Origin: Crocodylus rhombifer
Taxonomy: Eukaryota > Chordata > Crocodylia > Crocodylidae
Direction of reading: 5' to 3'
NCBI GenBank assembly: GCA_038503035.1
Contig: JAVSML010024435.1
Span: forward strand, 310,001-374,000
Length of the DNA: 64,000 nucleotides
Position numbers and translations under genes: made by a program
The notes under the pieces: generated by a model
Seen by the model: only the letters and a program-made list of their open reading frames with translations
Told to the model about the DNA's origin: nothing
Databases searched by the model: none
Shown: positions 11,561 to 23,509 of the stretch, piece after piece
Layout of the letters: each line of letters opens with the position of its first letter
Position numbering within the stretch: the stretch's first letter is position 1

Positions 11561-12130
11561 TTATTCTTTAGATCTCTTCAATCTACCTTTGCCTCTCACA
11601 GCTGTGCCTCTCCTTACCTTCCTCTTTCACTAACCTTTGTATTCACCTGACCTTATTCCTTTCTATTTAGTATCCCTGTTCTCTGCAAGTCCATTTATAA
11701 CAGGTGATGAACTAGTCTGGTGTCTCCAAAAGCCTAGACCTTTCATATCCTGCCTTCTTCCTGACTTTGGTTTAACACAACCACAGCCTTCCTCTCTTCT
11801 GTAACAAGGAACACAGCTCTATGAATAAGTATTGATTCACAGGCCATTTTAACTCTTTGGGACAGGAACTGGGCCTTTTTTATGTTTCTGGAGGACTTAA
11901 TACATTTGGGTACTATGAAAAACAAGCAATATCTGTAGCAGCCATCACATTTAGTGCTATATGTTGGAAATATTCCTTACTCCTGGAGTGATTTACTGAT
12001 CAGCCAGTTACTCAGCCTGTTCAGAGAGGACAGAATAAGTCTCATCAAATACAGTCACCACATGATATACCCCACCATATTTAGAGACCATGAAAATAGA
12101 AATAGACCTTTTAATGGAAACATTACTAAC

Positions 12131-12332
12131 CTGTGCACATATCTGATGCATTACATGGCCAAATTCATGGAAGTAAGTTTTCACCTCATCGTGTCGCAGC
12201 AATGATGGGCGATCTGAAGTTGGTTCTGAAAAGTTTGTCACCAGAGCAGCTACAGACATCATTCTGCTGCCATCAGAGAGAAGGCAGCCAGGCTGGAGAC
12301 CAAAGCATGCTGCATGCCCATACTTCCCCTCT
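12131..12332 (-). CDS. NLN: NLN exon 9, zinc-binding HEFGH
   Basis: Length is 202 nt. The acceptor is TTGCTCAG and the donor ACAG|GTTAGT. It is phase 2 in and phase 0 out. It encodes [16 protein letters not shown], then [20 protein letters not shown] and [20 protein letters not shown] is the HExxH zinc motif: the two histidines bind the catalytic zinc and the glutamate activates water. The motif is intact, so the enzyme should be catalytically competent. Confidence 0.98.
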
Positions 12333-12339
12333 CTGAGCA

Positions 12340-14064
12340 AGAAAATATACCAAAAACCATTCTTATATCACAAGCCTATTTTCCAGAAGTAATATAGAGA
12401 ATGGGGCTGTGTTCCTCTTACAGCTTCATATGAGACAGAGGTCCTTTCCCTTTTATTAAAATGACATTTTAATAATAATGATAGGGGTCCTTTCTCTTGC
12501 AATAAAATCTCTTTTATTAAATTTAAATTCACATCCAATAATTTTTGTACAAGTCACTGCACCTAAGATTCTGCTAAGAACACAATGAAAAACTTTCTAA
12601 ATCCTGTCAGTGTAACACTAAAAGGAGCAATGCAAACCTTTGAATCCCTTATTACTTAGGCCACTGCCATATGTTATGCTTACAAGGTTATTAAACAGTT
12701 AATTATGTCTTGAATTGTGACCTGGCCATACATTCAATCAATTCATGGGGTGATAAAACCAGGAACAAGCTACAAAGTTATTCCACAAAAAATATGTAAC
12801 AATGTGGTTGGTTCCTATCCTATCCAGGTGTGCCCAGCCACAGGAGTGCATGGTGTGCCCCTGTGGCTGGGAGCCCAGCCAGCTGAGGGGGTGCCCAGCT
12901 GCAGAAGCCTGCTACTTGCTGGTGCAGGGGAGCCTGAGATCATGATCCCACAATCATATCTCCTGCCATGCATTGTGTAACATGGTAGGAAGTGCAATTG
13001 TGTGGGTTGTACATCAAGTCCTATTGTGCCTGTCCCTGTGTACCTGGGGGGGCCCTTAGATATAAAAAAAGTCAACTCTGCTCCTTCTTAAAGTAATTTT
13101 TACTTTACATAAAGGATATGGTGACAATGCAGAGTGCAGTTCTTATTAGCACAGAACTAGCTGTAAACAAGCTTAGCTTCTCAGCAGGGTAAGTCAGCCT
13201 GCATTGAATTATAGGCTGCTGAGGCTAAATTGCTTCTGTTATAACTGATGTTCAGAAAGTATCTTGCCTGACCCATTTAATCTGACAGATTTAACAGATC
13301 AAAGTACTAGTGTTTTGGTATGTTTGCTTGTAAGCAGTAATTTATTTTATGTACAGAGACCTTGTTTGAGGACCTGTAGAAATAAATACATTACAAAAAA
13401 AAGAAAGAAAAAAAGAAGTACCCAAATAAGAAAGGCCTGACTGTAAAGAACCTCATGAGAAGGTGAGGGATAATATCCCTTCATATGCCACAGTAAAATA
13501 AAAATGTTGGCAGTTGAATTTATGTGAGGAAGACTTAGCCTTGAGAGTGAGTTAAAGCCAGGATATCCCTGGAAAGCTATCATAACAGAACATGTTGCTA
13601 CGGTCCACAAGGCAGTGATGAAAACAATAGATTAATAATCAGGCACACAGCTGAGACTGTAGGCAATAGCACTGGGTCTGTGCATTCCATCTTCAGGGAA
13701 GATCTGGGTATGAGGAAGATGTTAGCAAGATCAGTGCCAAGAATGTTGAGTACTGGCCAAAAAAAATTCAACTTGACATTACAAAGAAACTTTAAGGGCA
13801 GTTTCAAGCAAACCCAGAAAACAACATGCACAGGATTGTGATTCAGGAAAAACCACAGGTTAAGCAATTTGATCTTGAGACCAAACAGCAGAGGATGCAG
13901 CGAAAGCACTCATACCCTTCATCTCCTACAAATTCAAGAAGTTGGTATCAGTCACAGTAAGGCCATCAGGAACAAGTGCCATTGGAAGCTAAGGAGGAGT
14001 CCTGGAAGACAGTGTACTATGAATTTTTGCATATTAGTTACTATGTTTAAATGATAATAGTATT
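12340..14064. other. NLN intron 8 sequence with a short GC-rich repeat
   Basis: The region is mostly AT-rich intron. Bases about 12826-13065 are GC-rich with internal inverted pieces (GTGCCCAGCCACAGG / CCTGTGGCTGGGAGCCC) and look like part of a DNA transposon I cannot name. Open frames at 13347-13909 (minus) are not supported by any recognisable domain. Confidence 0.45.
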
Positions 14065-14068
14065 GAAT

Positions 14069-14860
14069 TGTTCAACCTGTATGACTGTATGAACAACTAA
14101 AACTTAATTTTGTGCTTGTTCTCTGCCTGACATGAGTAGATGAACTTTGTATGTCCTGTGTAGGTGAGTGTCTGTGTGAGAGGGTGAATGGTGACAGAAT
14201 GGTAACTATTTGCATGAAGACAGAAGAAAATTTAATTGATTGTGTAAGCAACAAAGTGCCAATGTATAAGTTACCAGACAGTAAACTAATTAAGCTAATT
14301 AATGGATGGCTGAAGAACTCGTCTGTGATCAGGTGCGAAGAAGACAGTAAGAAGAAAAAACTTTTCATATCCTTCCACTTGAACTACACAGTGTTTCAAG
14401 GCAGAGATAACCAACTTCACTGGAATGACCTCAAGCTGAGATAAACAGAAGAAACAACCCCTAATTAAAGACTGGGCATGGAAAACCCCCAGTGCCAAAC
14501 AAAGACTTGAATTCCCTATAAAAGCGAGATGCAGACAAGCCAAGATGGGAAACACATTCTCTGCAACCTCATGGAGCACAGGAATGCATGCGTGTATACC
14601 CTCGTTCATATCCTCAATAAGCCTGGACCCAGCCATCCAGTGCTAATATTGAGTAACATCTGCTGGTAACTATAACATTTTACTAGAGTGGTTTTGTCTG
14701 TATGTCTGTTTTTATGTATACTTGTGTATGTCTGTTTGTATGACTGGTATGTCCAAGCTTATGTATCTGCTTCATGTGATCATTAAACATGGCATTTTGC
14801 CTTATCCTCCTTTTTAAGGTCTCACTCAATTTGAGCTATTGGCAATTTTAAGTAACAACA
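14069..14860 (+). mobile_element. Solo LTR with GAAT target duplication
   Basis: The element is 792 bp, starting TGTTCAACC and ending GTAACAACA. It is flanked on both sides by GAAT (14065-14068 and 14861-14864), a 4-bp duplication as made by gamma-type retroviral integrases. A TATA box TATAAAAG lies at 14517-14524, with an ATTAAA polyadenylation-type signal near 14782. Together these define a plus-strand U3-R-U5 order, antisense to NLN. There is no internal region, so the provirus was lost by LTR-LTR recombination. Confidence 0.8.
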
Positions 14861-15584
14861 GAATATTCTCTCCTGTACACTGATGTCAAGATTATTCTAA
14901 AAATAAACCATCAGTTGAATTAAATCAGTGTTTGTTTCTTTGTCAGGTTAGAAACTTTCTGAACGCCCTCTTCGACCTAAGCTCTGTCATTTACAACTAG
15001 CTCTTCATTATTTGGCAGTCTGTAGTGTAGATGTATCCCTGGTTTTGATAATTATAAGATGAAAGACAATATCTCATTTTCTGAAGTATTAACATTTGTA
15101 CCAACTTGAAACATATTTAAAGAATAAACATTAGGGAGTACTGGTATTGTAAAGCATTTTTCTTTTAAAAAATCAAATATGACATCCTCTCTATAAAATT
15201 GTTATAAAAATCTGCATTAGTGATTATCTTTAAGAACTAATACAATGATGGCTGAGGGGAAAATATGGTACGTAGCTTGAAAAGGGAAACAGGAGGACCT
15301 GGAGAAGCTTTACTTTGATATTCAAACACATTAGAAAAATATATTAAAAACAGGTGATAAGAAACAGCCAACATGGATTTGTCAAGGACAAATCACATAC
15401 ACCCAAATTTACTTCTTTTTCTGACAGTTAACTGGGTTTATGAAAAAAGAGGTTGTAATAAATACTTTTGGACACTGTTCTATATGACATTATTATAAAC
15501 AAACTGGGAAAGTTTGTGGCCTAGATTAAATCATCACAAAGCAAGTGCAAAAGTGACTGAAACACTACACTCAGTGAGTTCTGG

Positions 15585-15850
15585 ATGTACTTAAGTCCAA
15601 GACAAGATATTTTTCACCATTTAACATGGGGGGAGGGGGGAAAGCCCCTTGTCTTAGATTTAGGTATAATTGGGGAGGCTCAGGCAGCTGCTGCAGCTCT
15701 AACTCTAGCCTCAACCCAGGGGATACAGGGGTCAGGCCACTGACTCCCCTACTGTCTGTCCCCACCGCCACACTGATTGCCCCACAGTAGCAGTGGGGGT
15801 GAGGGAATGAATTTAAGACAACCCACCAACTTTATAAATTTTCCATATCT
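15585..15850 (-). mobile_element. Non-autonomous DNA transposon, ACTTGAATTTAAGAC family, short copy
   Basis: The end TACTTAAGTCCAAGAC and the inner block CATTTAACATGGGG...AAGCCCCTTGTCTTAGA match, in reverse, the right end of the element at 22325-23500. The other end, GAATTTAAGACAACCC...TTATAAATTTTCC, matches its left end. It is heavily internally deleted and inserted into the CR1 at 15330-18330. Confidence 0.6.
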
Positions 15851-15861
15851 AGAATCTAAAT

Positions 15862-16823
15862 TAAAGGTGCACTGATACAATGGTCTGATATTGGATCAGC
15901 ACCAATATAAAGAAAATGTAACATATCAGAAATCGGCCATATCAGGCTGATAATTTAGCTGATAAATATATGCAGCTGTAGTGAAGCACAGGTGGCGAAG
16001 AGCATAGCCCGGCAGCGTGGAGAGCTGTCTCCAGCTGGTAAGTCTGGGGGGGGGGAGGGGCTGGGGGACAGATCAAGTTTCCCGCAATAAGGGAGGATGT
16101 GGGGTAGGGGCAAGGGCAAGAGCTGCTCAGCTGAGGTCGGCAGGCGCAGCTTTTGTCTGGGAGGGTGTTGGGGGTGTGTGCGTGGCTATTACCACCGTGC
16201 ACTGCTCATCCAGGAGGGCAGTGGGGGGGGGGTGTCTGGATCTGTCTGGGGCAGGCTGGGTCTGCACTGAGCTCTTCCTGGTAGGACAGAGCTGCACTTA
16301 GAAGGGGCTACAGTGAATTTGTGGCTGCAGCCCCCCTGCCCATATCCCCTTCCCAGTGTAGCCCTGCTGGGAAAACCTTGGTGCAGCCCTGGCCCCAGCC
16401 TGCCCTGTGCAGATCTGGGGGCACACGTCTCCCCAGATGAGCCGCTGGACGAGCAGGTGAGTACTGGATGAGCTGCTGGATGAGCGGCTCCCAGACAAGC
16501 AGCACACAGCGATGGGAGCTGCCCCCCCACCCCTGCCCCCCAAGATGAGCCATGGCTCCTTGCCACGCCTGCCTTGCCCTAGCTGGGCAGCACTTGCCCC
16601 AGCCCCTGCTCCTGCCCCACACCCTCCCTCACCACAGGGGCCTTAATCTGTCCCTGCAGCCCCTTCTGTCTCCCTTTCCCTTTCACCACACCAGACTTAC
16701 TAGCTGGAGGCAGCTCTCCATGCTGCTGGGATGGGTATTGGAAATTGGATCAGTATCAGCTAATATGCCTCCTTAAAAATTGGTTATTGGTATCGGCCAC
16801 AAATAACTATCGGTGCAGCCTTA
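15862..16823. mobile_element. Non-autonomous hAT element, GGTGCACYGATA family, copy 2
   Basis: The element is 962 bp. Inverted ends are TAAAGGTGCACTGATACA and AACTATCGGTGCAGCCTTA. Flanks ATCTAAAT (15854-15861) and ATTTAATT (16824-16831) agree at 6 of 8. It has the same family and layout as 1769-2573, with a GC-rich interior giving many shadow ORFs. Confidence 0.75.
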
Positions 16824-17547
16824 ATTTAATTTTTGGGTAAATTACCAATTACTTTGGGTAATTATCAATACTTTGCTGTCAGAGCAGGAGGAAATTTCAA
16901 GTTTCTAGTAGGTTTCTCTCATAGGTCCAGTTCTATTTTGTATTTTAAATTAATGACTTTGACAATGGAATGGAGAGAATGCAATTTGTAATGACATCAA
17001 ACTGAATGTGGTTGCAAATCCTTCCAGGACAAAATTACAATTCAAATGTGTTCTTTACAAATTAGAGAACCAGCCTATAATTAGACAAGATGAAGTTCAC
17101 TGAAGACAAGTGTAAAATACTACATCAAGGGCAGAAATACAAAATGTGGAATATCTAACTAGGCAGCAGTATTCCGGAAAAGGACCTGGGAGTTACTATG
17201 GATCAGGAACTCAGTAAAAGAAAAATGTGATACTGTTGTAGAAAAGGCAAGTATCATCCCAGGATGATATAGAAAGGGGACCTGTAGGTAAGATACAGGA
17301 GGTAATTTTCTTGTTTGTCTTGGCACTGATGAAGAGGCCTCATCAACTGCTCAATATTGGGTTGCACTTTTAACAAAAATTGGAAAAAAGGAAGAGACTC
17401 CAGGAGTGATAAAAGATTTGAAAAACATGACCAGTGAGGAAAGTTTAAAAGAATGGGTTTGTTTTCTTTAGACCAGAGGAGGGACTAAGACTAAAGGAGT
17501 CTTCTAAGATGTAAAAGGTTGCTATGAAAAGGATAGAAATTAATTAG

Positions 17548-17950
17548 GCCACTGACAGACATGAAAAAACAAAATAAAACAGCACTTTACCAGAAGAGGA
17601 AGCATGTCAGTTTGACCTGTATCCCCAGCATCTGTAAAAAATAGGCATAATCTAATCTGTTATAGATCAGGCAAAAAGCCCCACTAATAATGGAAAACTG
17701 TGGACTAATCTGATCTGTAATGATCAGGCATTATTTCAGCAGGGTTTTTGGGCACTTTTTTCTAATAGCTGATTCCATCAGCTATTAGATAAAATTTCCA
17801 AGAAACTCCACTGAAGCACACAATCTATACAGACGCTGGGGGAGACAGGTCCAACTAATGTGATGCCTCTTCTGGGCGTGCGCTTTGTTCAGTGTGGGGG
17901 TCACCAAACTGAATGTAAAATTGTGGGGGGTTTTCATGTCTGTAAGCATG
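17548..17950. mobile_element. Foldback MITE (TTAN family)
   Basis: The inverted ends are GCCACTGACAGACATG and CATGTCTGTAAGCATG. Flanks are TTAG (17544-17547) and TTAA (17951-17954). Interior direct repeats of an ATCTGwTmTrGATCAGGC-like unit occur at about 17652 and 17710. It interrupts the CR1 at 15330-18330, since LINE sequence resumes directly after it. Confidence 0.55.
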
Positions 17951-18339
17951 TTAATGTAGATAAAGAATGAGAGAACACATTCTTATTTCCAATCTGTTTT
18001 CCCTCACAAACTGTTGCATTGTAACATGTGCTTATATACGGAAAGCATATCAGCCCCATTAATTCTCTTTGTTCACTAGAGAGGAACAAGAAATAAAACT
18101 TAATTTTTAGCAAGGGAGATTCAGGTTAAGATACTGGATAAAAAAATTCTAATAATAAAGATAGTAAAGCATTAGAACAAGATTGCAGTGAAGGTTGTAG
18201 AATCTTCTTCCTTGAAGGCTGTTAATAATAGGCATGGTCTAGATATACTCAACCCTGTACAGAGCATGAAGACAGATCAGCGATTCTCTTGAGGTCCCTC
18301 CCAGCCATACAGTCTTTGATAATTAAAAATGGGCCACTA

Positions 18340-19760
18340 AAAAAAATTAAAAAATGTGCACCTACTCCTTATTTGTTGTCATTATATGCATGAAATCTGC
18401 TTTTCACTTTAATGGGGTCACAGTGGCAAGGCAGCTAAATCATCCTGCTACATATTCAGATGCACAAGTTGACGTCGAGCCTGTTGTAAATGGATGCCTG
18501 GTCATTTGGACTGGATACTCAAAGGCAACTGGATGTGCTCCCAGCCATGTTCCTTGCGAGTCACTGGCTACAGAAACTCTGGTGTTTTAACTACGCTAAC
18601 CTCATGGGTCATCTGAGCTTGAGTGGGCCTTTTACCTTTTGAGCTCTTTGACATTAATACTAGGTGCTCACTACTTCTTGGCTTTTTTTAAACTGTCTAA
18701 AAAACCTGAATAATGATGTTGAACAAGGCTGTAACCTGCCATGCGAAAACCAATTTTCCATGAGCTGAAGAAGAAGCAATCAAAGGTTCAAAGGGCCTTA
18801 AAGTTAGAAAAAGTCTCCACAAAAATAATTAAGACTTATGGCCTATGGGTGGAGAAGGAAGATTAACTGAAGATACCTCACTTCTCAAACACTGCCTGAA
18901 GGAAGCCCAGCATAGGAGGAAGAAAGGTTTTCAGGATTAAGTTTATATGATTTGCACCGATGGAGAGGGCTACCTAAATCTAGTAGTAGGCAATGGAAAC
19001 CTTTTTCTTCCATAAATTCAAGAAAATGATCAAAAGCTTCCCATATATGCTTGGCTTCAAAGCACCTGTCTCTTAGACCTGAGGTTGTGGGGTTGGGATG
19101 TCAAATGGGATCCTGCTGAAGCAGTTCTTCTTAGTAAGAGATTGATACTTTTCTCAATACTGGACAAAAATCTCTTGAGTTTTCTTTTGTAACTTGAGAG
19201 GGCTCTTAGCAGGAAGAGATGAAGGCCTGGGAATAAAACTGTGGCAACAAGACCAAGTCCCAATACAACATTAATGTTCTTTTTAGTGATGCTAGATGGA
19301 ATGGATCTGGCTCTCTGGCAGACCTGAGTTCTGAGATTCTTTCCAAAAAGAGAAAGTTCTTTCTTGTACGTGATCCTGATGGCTGCTCTTAGGATTGATC
19401 AATCTTTGTGAAAGGATCTAGGAAATTTTGTCCTTGTTCAACATTGGGCCCCAAGTCTGCTCCTCAGGACAATATTAAAGTGAGATACATAGGGAATTCC
19501 TACTACCTACAGTAGAGAAGAGGTCCCTGTATAATATGTTGGGAGGGGCACAAGGATAAGAAAACAGAAGCAAGGACACTTTCAGAAGTAGGATATGGAG
19601 GGGAGAAGGGAGACCAGGAAGGATAAGACATCTCTAATGGGGAAAGAGAAATCATAGGTAAGATTCAAAGAATGTTCTTGGGTTCAGAGTCACCTTTGGA
19701 AGGTCGCCCACTGACAAGGGTATGAGGAAGAGACTCTTATCTTTATGTGGTTTTCCTCTT
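18340..19760. other. NLN intron 8 sequence, nothing firmly recognised
   Basis: The ORFs at 18354-18590 (plus) and 19057-19263 (minus) are short, lack domains and lack splice context. No repeat boundaries are visible. Confidence 0.45.
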
Positions 19761-19765
19761 CTTAG

Positions 19766-19957
19766 GCCTCATACAGACATTCAATTTCTTCTGGGAGAAT
19801 CACTGTTCTCCTGGAAAAGTCTGAACATCTGTGCACTTGCGGTTTTTTCTCTTGGAGTAAAAATGCTCCCTCTGGGAGAAAAATAACTTGGAAACAAACA
19901 AGGTTAAATCACTCCCATAAAAGTTTCTCCCGAGACAGTGAATGGCTGTATATGCTG
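19766..19957. mobile_element. Foldback MITE (TTAN family), compact copy
   Basis: The element is 192 bp with ends GCCTCATACAGACATTC and GAATGGCTGTATATGCTG, flanked by perfect TTAG (19762-19765 and 19958-19961). Inner arms TTCTTCTGGGAGA and TTTCTCCCGAGA also pair. It lies only about 110 bp from the exon 8 donor of NLN. Confidence 0.7.
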
Positions 19958-20069
19958 TTAGTTAGTTAATTACTTTATTTCACTTCTTCAACTCTGCATT
20001 CTAGCAACCTCCTAAAGGTAAATCTCTTCATCTCTAACACTTAATAAACAAAACAAAAATGAGAGTTAC

Positions 20070-20436
20070 CTGGGATAGAGGTCCAAGTAGAACTGCCCTA
20101 AAACTTCTCCCGTTGATCTGTCCTTTACTGTGTAAAGAGTGACACTCTCATGCCAAACACAAGCATTGTCTACCTGCTCAAATTCAAGTCCCAGCAGCTC
20201 CTGGTATATATTCAACAAGCCTTTTGTAACAGCTTCGATTGGAAAATATTCTTTCAATTTCTCCTGATCTATGGAGTACTTAAGCTCTTCTGTCTTGATC
20301 ATATAATAATGTAGATCCCATGCATTGATTCTTCCATCATACTCAAAACCCATTTCTTTACACTCGTTTTTCTTCACATCCAGAATAAACTCTCTCTCTT
20401 CCTCAGACAAAGGCTTTAGCTTTTTACTTAAATCAT
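20070..20436 (-). CDS. NLN: NLN exon 8
   Basis: Length is 367 nt, the largest exon. The acceptor is TCATTTTCAG and the donor CCCAG|GTAACTC. It is phase 1 in and phase 2 out. It encodes [20 protein letters not shown], the NLN block [20 protein letters not shown], then [40 protein letters not shown] and LYPR. It forms the first part of the catalytic domain leading into the zinc-site exon. Confidence 0.97.
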
Positions 20437-21792
20437 CTGAAAATGAGAATATGTGCATATGAGAATAAGAGAATTGTTTCTGAATTAACCTACTACTACT
20501 AATAAATTCCCTCATTTAAATGTATACATTTTTTAAAGTGTCTATCCAACTGGGGACACTAAGGTTTTCTATTTGTTGATCAAAGGCCATTTTATTGTTT
20601 GCCTTCCTGTTTTTAAAGTTTTAGTTTCAGGTGTGTTCTAGATGTGAGGACATGGACTTCTGCACCATCAGCTCTGGAAGGGGTGAGCATCATGAGTTAT
20701 ATTAAAAATTTAATTCAGTAATATAAGACCATTGATTAATTTTCTAAATCACAATGTCAGCTACAAGTGATACTATTAAAGTGTTTCACACTACCTCCAG
20801 GCAAAAAAAAAAAAATATTCTTCTGATGTGCACTTATAGAAACCGATTTAGAATAATATAGAAAATACACCAAATAGAAAAATGTCTTCATACAGAGTTA
20901 TAATTGAAATCTTAAATGCACATAAAAAGCAGGTAGTTACTAACTTTATTTCCTAGCAAAACCACAACTCATTATCTCTAGAGAAATTGAATTCCTAGTC
21001 CAGAGCTTTCGATTATAAGTGTAACGTTGATGCTGAGTTCTTGATGCTGAGTAGACCTATAACTCAGATCTGACTTGGCAGCATTCAAGCTGCTCAATGA
21101 AAGCTGTTTAGCTGTTGCCATCAGATCCACTTGCCCAAATGCAAAAACCTTGGAATGACTAAAAATTAGAAGTATTTTAAAAATATAATAGAACCCATGA
21201 CTACTATCAGCCATGTTGTGCCTCAGTGTTATGAATGAATACACCACTGCCAGCTGCTCTATCAAAAAAAAAAAAAATCAATCTTCCAAGGGCCAACACG
21301 GACAAGCAAAATGTTACTGTCTGCAATAGTGGAAAAAAAATACACTGTGGGAGTTTTTTCTTCTTCCAAAGCATCCACTAGAGGCAGTGACTGGGGATAG
21401 AACTATGTGAATACCCACACTTACAATTCAAAGGGGTCTGTACCTCCATTCAAAATTTCCAAAGAGGTCTGCATCTCTATTTTAAAATGTTTAGGATTCC
21501 ACAAATGAAAAAAGGTTGAAAACCACTGCATTGAAATTCTAAACTGTTCCTCTGGAGCCCCTTAGAACCAACAGATTTACTTATATTCTTCATGGATGCT
21601 TGCAACTTCCATTGTATTTAATGCACTTATACCGGGGTATGGAGAAATAACGCTAAAAGTATTAGAGTGTGAGGCAGAGCTTTCTTTCCTGATGAATCTT
21701 GTGTGCTCTGTGACCCAGTTTCATATTTAAGACTATATTGGCTGAGGAGTCATGTTGTAGATCTAAATATAAATATATAAATTAAAACAAAC
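20437..21792. other. NLN intron 7, no recognised feature
   Basis: Unique AT-rich intron with A-runs near 20805 and 21264. The 95-codon minus frame at 20978-21265 has no recognisable domain. Confidence 0.55.
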
Positions 21793-21928
21793 CTAGAAAG
21801 GTTGTTACATTATCTGTGCTCTTTGCAGTGTTCATCTCCAGTACAAAGTTGGCATGTGTGTTGTATCCAAGAAGCTCTGCTACTTTTGCCCTTAAGGGAA
21901 GCAACTGCTGAAGAATTTTAGTGTTTTC
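21793..21928 (-). CDS. NLN: NLN exon 7
   Basis: Length is 136 nt. The acceptor is TTTTTCCTAG and the donor CTAG|GTTTG. It is phase 0 in and phase 1 out. It encodes [20 protein letters not shown] then [20 protein letters not shown] and VTTFL. Positions 21883-21913 of this exon recur as a perfect 31-nt copy at 23728-23758 in the neighbouring intron (see findings). Confidence 0.96.
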
Positions 21929-22324
21929 CTAGGAAAAAGAAAGCAAGGGTGTAACAAAACACACCTGAACCCAATTATTCAATATTTTGAATAAAATTTG
22001 AAGTCATAAGTCAGAGCAAACATTTTAAAGGAAATATCTGAGATTCCTACTCAAAAATATGTGAAATATAACCTTACTATATTCCTGCAATTTTTAAGGA
22101 ACAGTATCAGCAATGCAATTAACAGTGGCAGGAATCCTGACTTGCTAAGCTAATGATTTCATATGATTCTAGATCATTACAATCCTATAATATCAAATTA
22201 AACCAAATAGGTACCACATTGATTTAAAGTTAAAAATCTCTGAACCTTAAAGAGGGTTTTGTTCTTTTTAATAAAAGAGGGAAATATTTTAAAATACCCA
22301 TCTACTGCAATCTAAGAAAAACTT

Positions 22325-23500
22325 GAATTTAAGATGACTTCCCAATAATTAGGTTCTGTACATGAAAAATGTACAAATTTGTTATAATTTTCCATGTACA
22401 GAATCTAATTATTGGGGGGGTCACTTCTAATTCATTCCTCCACTGCTGCAGGGAAACACACAGTGGGGAGCAGGTGGTGTGGGGAGGTCAAGCAGCTTGC
22501 CCCCTGCCACCTCTGCCCCAACTGCTCCCCTGCAGCCTTGGACCACCCCCTCCCCCCACCTCAGCTCCCCCCCCTCCCCCCAGCCTCTGCTTCCCCTCTC
22601 TTCTCCCCTCTAATCTTTAGGGTGACCATTGATGCACCCCCAGAGTACAGGGCGTCCACTCAGTGAGGGGTGGGCCCCTGGACTGATCAGTAGTGAGGGG
22701 TGGGGCCACTGTGTCCTCAGGCAATGAGAAGCAAGGGGTGGGGCCACTGGGCCCCTTGGCCAATCAGCAGGAAGGGGCAGGGCCACCACAAAAAGGCTAC
22801 CTCCCTCTTTTCCTCCCTGGCTGGGAACCCTGCTCCTCCTGGCTTGTGTACTGCCTTAACTCTAGGCACAGCCAACAGAGTTGTGAGGACAAGTGATGGA
22901 CAGTTATTACTGAGGAATGCACGGGGACAAAGGGTTTAAAAACAGGATGGTCCAATATAAACACAGGGCCAATGGACACCCTACCTCTGCTCCTGTCCTC
23001 CAATCTCTGCTCTTCTCTCCCACCTTCCTACCAGCCTCTTTCCCTCCCCACCCCTTCTTTACCACTGTGTTATGCCAGCAGGCTCTGTCCCTGTTCTACC
23101 CTGGGGCACAAAGCATGGCCCCAGCCCATCCTTTGTAGCAGCTTTGCAGGGTGCACACTGCTGCTACAGGGCCTGGGCTGGGGCTGTATGCAGTGGCCCA
23201 GGTTGCAGCATACATGAAGCCTGCCAGTGCAGAGCAAGGGTAGAGGGTGGAAGGGAGAGGGGCAGGTGGGGGAGCAGAGACTGCATGGTGTGGGGTGGGG
23301 GGAAAATAGCAGGGTATAGAGATGGTAGGGGTGGAGTAGGAAGGAGCTGTGGCTACAGCCTGCCCTTGAGTAGGGACTGGAGTCCAAGCCACAGTACCGC
23401 CTGCCCTGCCCCCACTGCCCTTATACTTAATTCTAAGATGAGGGGCTTCTCCCCATGTTAAATAGGAGGAAAAAACTCTGTCTTAGAATTAAGTAAATAT
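22325..23500 (+). mobile_element. Non-autonomous DNA transposon, ACTTGAATTTAAGAC family, long copy
   Basis: The left end is ACTTGAATTTAAGATGAC and the right end CTGTCTTAGAATTAAGTAAA. Near the left end is a strong hairpin: CCAATAATTAGGTTCTGTAC at 22351 pairs with GTACAGAATCTAATTATTGG ending near 22413. The same hairpin recurs at 55648-55718. The interior is very GC- and pyrimidine-rich, producing many overlapping ORFs. No transposase was seen. Confidence 0.65.
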
Positions 23501-23509
23501 CGTAAGCCA

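Larger units (their letters stand above)
15330..18330 (+). mobile_element. Ancient CR1/L3-type LINE with three nested insertions
   Basis: Plus-strand remnants read as CR1 RT: a NSQHGFVKDK-like piece at about 15360-15400, then the DKCKILHQG-type region at 17100 and the 'KDLGVTMDQELS' zone at 17180-17220. The 3' region with CTTGAGGTCCCTCCCAGCC lies near 18290. Frames are heavily decayed. Insertions at about 15585-15850, 15862-16823 and 17548-17950 split it. Confidence 0.7.

Noticed and set aside
18354..18590. 78-codon plus-strand ORF
   Set aside because: Too short, with no domain or supporting signals.
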